DNA of 9,292 nt from Gemmatimonadota bacterium (GTDB taxonomy: Bacteria; Gemmatimonadota; Gemmatimonadetes; Longimicrobiales; Longimicrobiaceae), in contig JAFAYN010000426.1 in assembly GCA_019240375.1 (NCBI GenBank), positions 1 through 9,292 of the forward strand, read 5' to 3'. Both the position numbers and the translations under genes were made by a program. Each line of letters begins with the position of its first letter. Within the stretch, counting starts at the first letter, position 1. Positions 6,468-9,292 of the stretch are shown one piece after another. The notes beneath the pieces are model-generated. The model saw only the letters and a list, made by a program, of their open reading frames with translations. It made no database searches and was not told where the DNA came from.

Positions 6468-6505
6468 AAAAGCGGAGGCCCCGCACAGCAAAGCCATACG
6501 GGGCC
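6468..6505 (-). terminator. Intrinsic terminator of the tRNA-Lys transcript
   Basis: Read on the - strand, GGCCCCG (6505-6499) pairs with CGGGGCC (6483-6477). The stem extends inward with wobble pairs (TATGGC against GCTGTG) to a TTT loop, 13 pairs in all. It is followed by TCCGCTTTT (6476-6468). It lies 16 nt past the tRNA 3' end, as expected for a monocistronic tRNA. Confidence 0.75.
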
Positions 6506-6520
6506 AGGGGATGGAGAGAA

Positions 6521-6593
6521 TGGGTCGGGTGGGACTCGAACCCACGACCAATCGGTTAAAAGCCGAGTGCTCTACCGGCTGAGCTACCGACCC
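6521..6593 (-). tRNA. tRNA-Lys (anticodon TTT)
   Basis: The 73-nt cloverleaf on the - strand has a perfect 7-bp acceptor stem (GGGTCGG with CCGACCC), discriminator A, D stem GCTC/GAGC, anticodon loop CTTTTAA with anticodon TTT at 6560-6558, and T arm GTGGG-TTCGAGT-CCCAC. The outermost anticodon-stem pair (27-43) is a C-U mismatch; the other four pair. CCA is not encoded. It decodes AAA/AAG. Its 3' end faces the broken integrase, making it the probable attachment site of the former island. The gene itself is intact. Confidence 0.97.
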
Positions 6594-6612
6594 ACTGTGC
6601 TGCGAGGCGCGC

Positions 6613-6641
6613 AATCTAACCACATCGCCCCCCGGCCTCAA
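6613..6641 (-). promoter_or_regulatory. Promoter of tRNA-Lys
   Basis: On the - strand, TTGAGG (6641-6636) and TAGATT (6618-6613) are separated by exactly 17 bp, each matching the sigma70 consensus at 4 of 6 positions. The next bases are GCGCGCC, a GC-rich discriminator of the kind associated with stringently controlled stable-RNA promoters. Predicted start is about 12 nt before the tRNA. The -35 box overlaps the loop and 3' arm of the hairpin that follows tex. Confidence 0.5.
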
Positions 6642-6654
6642 GCCGAGGCCGGGG
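6630..6654 (-). terminator. Perfect hairpin after tex, possible terminator or mRNA 3' end
   Basis: CCCCGGCCTC pairs perfectly with GAGGCCGGGG (10 bp, 5-nt loop), starting 12 nt past the tex stop. No T run follows on the - strand, so it is not a canonical intrinsic terminator. It may stabilise the mRNA 3' end or stop transcription with help. It overlaps the tRNA promoter. Confidence 0.5.
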
Positions 6655-6666
6655 AGCGAATCCGTC

Positions 6667-8979
6667 TCACTTCCGCACGATCCGCATCCCGTTCGGCGCG
6701 ACGCCGGGGTTCACCTCCGCCGGCTTCCCGCCACCCTGCTTCGGCCCGCCCTGTCCACCGCCGCCCCTGGGCCGGTCGTCGCGCCGGGCGCCACCCTTCG
6801 CCTCGTCGCGGCGCGAGGCAGGCTGCTGGCCGCCGCCGCTCCCCTTCCCCGCGCCGGACTTCATGCTCAGCGCGATCCGGTTGCGCGGCACGTCCACCGA
6901 CAGCACCCGCACCGTCACACGGTCGCCCACCTTGGCGGCCTCGTTGGGGTCGCGGACGAAGCGGTCCGACAGCTCCGACACGTGCACCAGCCCGTCCTGG
7001 TGCACCCCGACGTCCACGAACGCCCCGAACGCCACCACGTTGGTGACCGTCCCCTGCAGCGTCATCCCCTCCTTCAGGTCGGAGATGGACTGCACGTCGT
7101 CGCGGAAGGCCGGCGCCTCGAACGCCCTGCGCGGGTCGCGCCCCGGCTTCTTCAGCTCGGTGACGATGTCCTGCAGCGTGGGGAGCCCCACCGCGTCGCC
7201 CACGTACTTCCGCGGCTCGATACGGCCGATCGCCGCCTCGTTCCCCACCAGCGAGCCCAGGTCCACCCCGATGTCGCGGGCGATGCTCTCCACCAGCGCG
7301 TACCGCTCCGGGTGCACCGCCGATCCGTCCAGCGGGTGCTCGCCGCCGCGCACGCGCAGGAACCCCGCCGCCTGCTCGAACGCCTTCGGCCCCAGCCCGC
7401 GCACCGACAGGATCTCCTTGCGCGAGCGGAACGCACCCTCCCTGTCCCGCCGCTCCACGATGCGCTGCGCCACCGAAGGCCCGATCCCCGCCACGTACGA
7501 GAGCAGCGCCGGCGAGGCCGTGTTGACCTCCACCCCCACCCGGTTCACGCAGCTCTCCACCGTCTCGTCCAGGCGCCGCTTGAGCCGCGTCTGCGACACG
7601 TCGTGCTGGTACTGCCCCACCCCGATCGACTTGGGGTCGATCTTCACCAGCTCCGCCAGCGGGTCCTGGAGCCGCCGCGCGATGGAGACCGCCGAGCGCA
7701 TGGTCAGGTCGAGGTCCGGGAACTCCTCGCGCGCCACGTCCGACGCCGAGTAGACCGACGCTCCCGCCTCGTTCACCATCACCACCACCGGGCGGCGGTC
7801 GGCGGGAAGCTCGCGCACCACCTCACGCAGCAGCGCGTCCGTCTCGCGGCTCGCCGTCCCGTTCCCCACCGCCACCAGCTCCACCGCGTGCTCGGTGATG
7901 ATCCGGGCCAGGTCGCGCTTCGCCCGGTCCTCCTGGTGCAGGTACACGTGCCCGGTGGTGAGGAGCGCCCCGGTGCGGCTGACCACCGCCAGCTTGCACC
8001 CGGTGCGGTACCCCGGGTCCACCCCCAGCACCGACTTCTCCCCCGCGGGCGAGGCGAGCAGGAGCGCCTCCAGGTTCTGCCCGAAGATGGCGATCGCCTC
8101 CTCGTCCGCCCGCGTCTTCAATTCCATCCGCACCTCCACCTCCACCGAGGTGGCGATCAGGCGGCGGTACGCGTCGTCCGTGGCGGCGCGCATCTGCTCC
8201 GGCGCGCGCGAGGGAGCCACGTACTTCTGGTGCAGCCCGGCCAGGATCTCCTCGTCCGGGGCGACGATCCGCGCGGTCAGGAACTCCTCCGCCTCGCCCC
8301 GGCGGATCGCCAGAATGCGGTGCCCGGGGAGCTGCTTCAGCGGCTGCGCAAAGTCGTAGTAGTCCTGGAACTTGGAGGTCTCCTTCTCCTTGCCGCGCGC
8401 CGCCCTGCTTTCCAGCACGCCGCGCTCCTGCACCACGCCACGGATCCAGGCGCGCGTCGCCGCGTCGTCCGCGATCCGCTCCGCCACGATGTCGCGCGCG
8501 CCGGCCAGCGCGTCGTCCGCGGTGGCGACCTCCTTCGCCGGGTCCAGGTACCCGGTCGCGGCTTTGGTCAGCTCCGCGTCCGAGGTGGTGCCGGCCCAGA
8601 GCAGCTCGGCAAGCGGCGCGAGCCCGCGCTCGGCGGCGATGGTGGCGCGGGTGCGGCGCTTAGGCTTGTACGGGCGGTACAGGTCCTCCAGCTCCGCCTT
8701 GGTCTCCGCCCGGTCGATGGACGCGCGCAGCTCCGGGGTCAGCTTCCCCTGCTCCTCGACGGACTGGAGGATGGCGCGGCGGCGGTCGTCCAGCTCGGTC
8801 AGGTACTCGTGGCGGTCACGGACGTCGCGGATCTGCACCTCGTCCAGCTCGCCGGTGGCCTCCTTGCGGTAGCGGGCGATGAAGGGGATGGTGTTTCCTT
8901 CCAGGAGGAGCTCCAGGGCGGCGCGCACCTGCGGCACGCGGAGGTTCAATTCCGCGGCGATCTTTTCTGCGTACGGCAT
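6667..8979 (-). CDS. tex: Tex, RNA-binding transcriptional accessory protein
   Basis: The 770-residue length and layout match the Tex (E. coli YhgF) family. The N-terminal helical Tex domain covers about residues 1-200 (GNTIPFIARYRKEATGELDE, AELEDLYRPYKPKRRT). A YqgF/RNase H-like fold starts at about 316 (VLGVDPGYRTGCKLAVV, GNGTASRETD, VNEAGASVYSASD). Helix-hairpin-helix motifs follow (KIDPKSIGVGQYQHDV, then YVAGIGPSVAQRIV at 495-508 and VRGLGPKAFEQAAGFLR). An S1 RNA-binding domain lies at about 637-707 (GMTLQGTVTNVVAFGAFVDV, DGLVHVSELSDRFV). Known family members bind nucleic acid and act with the transcription machinery in the cytoplasm. Residues 708-756 form a Gly/Arg/Lys/Gln-rich, probably disordered tail, likely to add RNA affinity. 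The ATG at 8979 is right for the conserved N-terminus but has no visible Shine-Dalgarno sequence (CACACCCG precedes it). The gene is intact, monocistronic by appearance, and read towards tRNA-Lys. Confidence 0.97.
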   Translation of the reverse strand: MPYAEKIAAELNLRVPQVRAALELLLEGNTIPFIARYRKEATGELDEVQIRDVRDRHEYLTELDDRRRAILQSVEEQGKLTPELRASIDRAETKAELEDLYRPYKPKRRTRATIAAERGLAPLAELLWAGTTSDAELTKAATGYLDPAKEVATADDALAGARDIVAERIADDAATRAWIRGVVQERGVLESRAARGKEKETSKFQDYYDFAQPLKQLPGHRILAIRRGEAEEFLTARIVAPDEEILAGLHQKYVAPSRAPEQMRAATDDAYRRLIATSVEVEVRMELKTRADEEAIAIFGQNLEALLLASPAGEKSVLGVDPGYRTGCKLAVVSRTGALLTTGHVYLHQEDRAKRDLARIITEHAVELVAVGNGTASRETDALLREVVRELPADRRPVVVMVNEAGASVYSASDVAREEFPDLDLTMRSAVSIARRLQDPLAELVKIDPKSIGVGQYQHDVSQTRLKRRLDETVESCVNRVGVEVNTASPALLSYVAGIGPSVAQRIVERRDREGAFRSRKEILSVRGLGPKAFEQAAGFLRVRGGEHPLDGSAVHPERYALVESIARDIGVDLGSLVGNEAAIGRIEPRKYVGDAVGLPTLQDIVTELKKPGRDPRRAFEAPAFRDDVQSISDLKEGMTLQGTVTNVVAFGAFVDVGVHQDGLVHVSELSDRFVRDPNEAAKVGDRVTVRVLSVDVPRNRIALSMKSGAGKGSGGGQQPASRRDEAKGGARRDDRPRGGGGQGGPKQGGGKPAEVNPGVAPNGMRIVRK

Positions 8980-9040
8980 CGGGTGTGGTTGAAGCTTGAC
9001 GTTGGGCTTGCTGACTTGGCACTACATGGCTAGGGCGTGT

Positions 9041-9059
9041 CCCCCGCGGGGCGCGGGGG
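9041..9059. other. GC hairpin in the tex upstream region
   Basis: CCCCCGC (9041-9047) pairs with GCGGGGG (9053-9059), 7 bp with a GGGGC loop. It is the hairpin nearest to tex, about 60 bp before its ATG, and would be in the tex leader if transcription begins further upstream. Confidence 0.5.
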
Positions 9060-9070
9060 CCGGGCTGCGG

Positions 9071-9134
9071 CTCCGTAGCACACGAAACTACCGTGTGCAA
9101 CGGAGGCGAGCCCCGCAAACTACGCGGGTCTCGC
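9071..9134. repeat. Pair of abutting hairpins sharing the loop AAACTAC
   Basis: Hairpin A (9071-9105) has outer stem CTCCGT/ACGGAG, an A-A mismatch, inner stem GCACACG/CGTGTGC and loop AAACTAC (9085-9091). Hairpin B (9106-9134) has outer stem GCGAG/CTCGC, a C-T mismatch, inner stem CCCGC/GCGGG and loop AAACTAC (9117-9123). They touch with no spacer. Stem sequences differ while the architecture and the 7-nt loop are identical (GTAGTTT on the - strand). This pattern fits a structured RNA or a palindromic repeat unit; the active strand is not decided by the sequence. Confidence 0.65.
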
Positions 9135-9145
9135 CCCTTCGGGCG

Positions 9146-9168
9146 CGCGTCCCTTCTATGAGGACGCG
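9146..9168. other. Third hairpin in the tex upstream region
   Basis: CGCGTCC (9146-9152) pairs with GGACGCG (9162-9168), 7 bp with loop CTTCTATGA. A small CCC-TTC-GGG hairpin (9135-9143) lies between it and the paired hairpins, so hairpins run almost without gaps from 9071 to 9168. Confidence 0.5.
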
Positions 9169-9172
9169 GCGG

Positions 9173-9178
9173 TGTCAA
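9173..9178 (-). promoter_or_regulatory. Candidate -35 box upstream of tex
   Basis: TTGACA is a perfect -35 consensus on the - strand, but the sequence at the normal 16-18 bp spacing (AAGGGA) is not a -10 box; the nearest A/T-rich hexamers (CATAGA, TAGAAG) are only 12-14 bp away. I therefore rate it as a weak candidate for the tex promoter. Confidence 0.25.
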
Positions 9179-9181
9179 GAG

Positions 9182-9233
9182 CCTGGAGGAGGGCAAAACC
9201 CACCTCAGGGGCAGTCGTGCGCCCTTCTGCCCC
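9182..9233. other. Two overlapping imperfect hairpins at the right end
   Basis: CCT-G-GAGG-A-GGG (9182-9193) pairs with CCC-A-CCTC-AGG (9199-9209) around CAAAA. GGGGCAG (9208-9214) pairs with CTGCCCC (9227-9233) around a 12-nt loop. They share two bases. Neither is followed by a T run on either strand. No gene is visible from 9180 to the right edge. Confidence 0.35.
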
Positions 9234-9292
9234 GCTGCGCATTACAGGCACCGCCGCACCGCGGGCCGCTTCCCTCCAGAGGCCCGGGGACT

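Noticed and set aside
6982..9033. 683-codon open frame on the + strand antisense to tex
   Set aside because: His/Arg/Leu/Val-rich composition mirrors tex codons read backwards; no start signal or domain, while tex on the other strand is unmistakable.
8980..9292. CRISPR array upstream of tex
   Set aside because: The hairpins differ in stem sequence and length and have no regular unique spacers; only the 7-nt loops repeat.

Overview
This looks like a chromosomal window from a GC-rich bacterium. A Gemmatimonadota (Longimicrobium-like) host is my inference. It rests on the short secreted protein joining a carboxypeptidase-regulatory-like domain to a lone TonB plug, and on the style of the broken integrase and its helix-turn-helix partner. 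It is not proven by any marker gene. Both flanks are strongly GC-rich. The middle (about 1.9-4.8 kb) is clearly lower in GC and looks like accessory DNA.

Left flank (1-1870, + strand): the tail of an unrecognised gene, then a secreted plug-domain protein (476-1249), then an unrecognised gene whose reading frame appears broken near its start (best intact part 1454-1870), followed by a likely intrinsic terminator at 1890-1921.

Central accessory block (2008-4600, - strand): three genes of unknown function read leftwards from a near-perfect sigma70-type promoter (TTGACA, 17 bp, TACTAT, with an A/T-rich upstream element). They are a 131-aa soluble protein (3991-4386), a multi-pass membrane protein of about 183 aa (3262-3813) and a 416-aa membrane-anchored, histidine-rich protein with a Gly/Ala-rich hydrophobic hairpin (2008-3258). 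The last two are separated by only 3 bases. I recognise none of them. This is the best candidate here for an undescribed system.

Decaying integration module (4747-6467, + strand): a strong intrinsic terminator with companion hairpins, a helix-turn-helix excisionase-like gene broken by a frameshift, and a tyrosine-recombinase gene with a frameshift, an in-frame stop and a deletion that removed most of the catalytic domain. It ends about 50 bp from the 3' end of a tRNA-Lys(TTT) gene on the opposite strand, the classic target of such integrases. The block is therefore probably the remains of an island that can no longer excise itself.

Right flank (6521-9292, - strand): tRNA-Lys with its own promoter and terminator, the full-length housekeeping gene tex (6667-8979), and a 313-bp region upstream of tex that is almost entirely hairpins. 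Two of these abut each other and share the same architecture and the same 7-nt loop, AAACTAC, suggesting a structured leader RNA, a small RNA or a palindromic repeat element.
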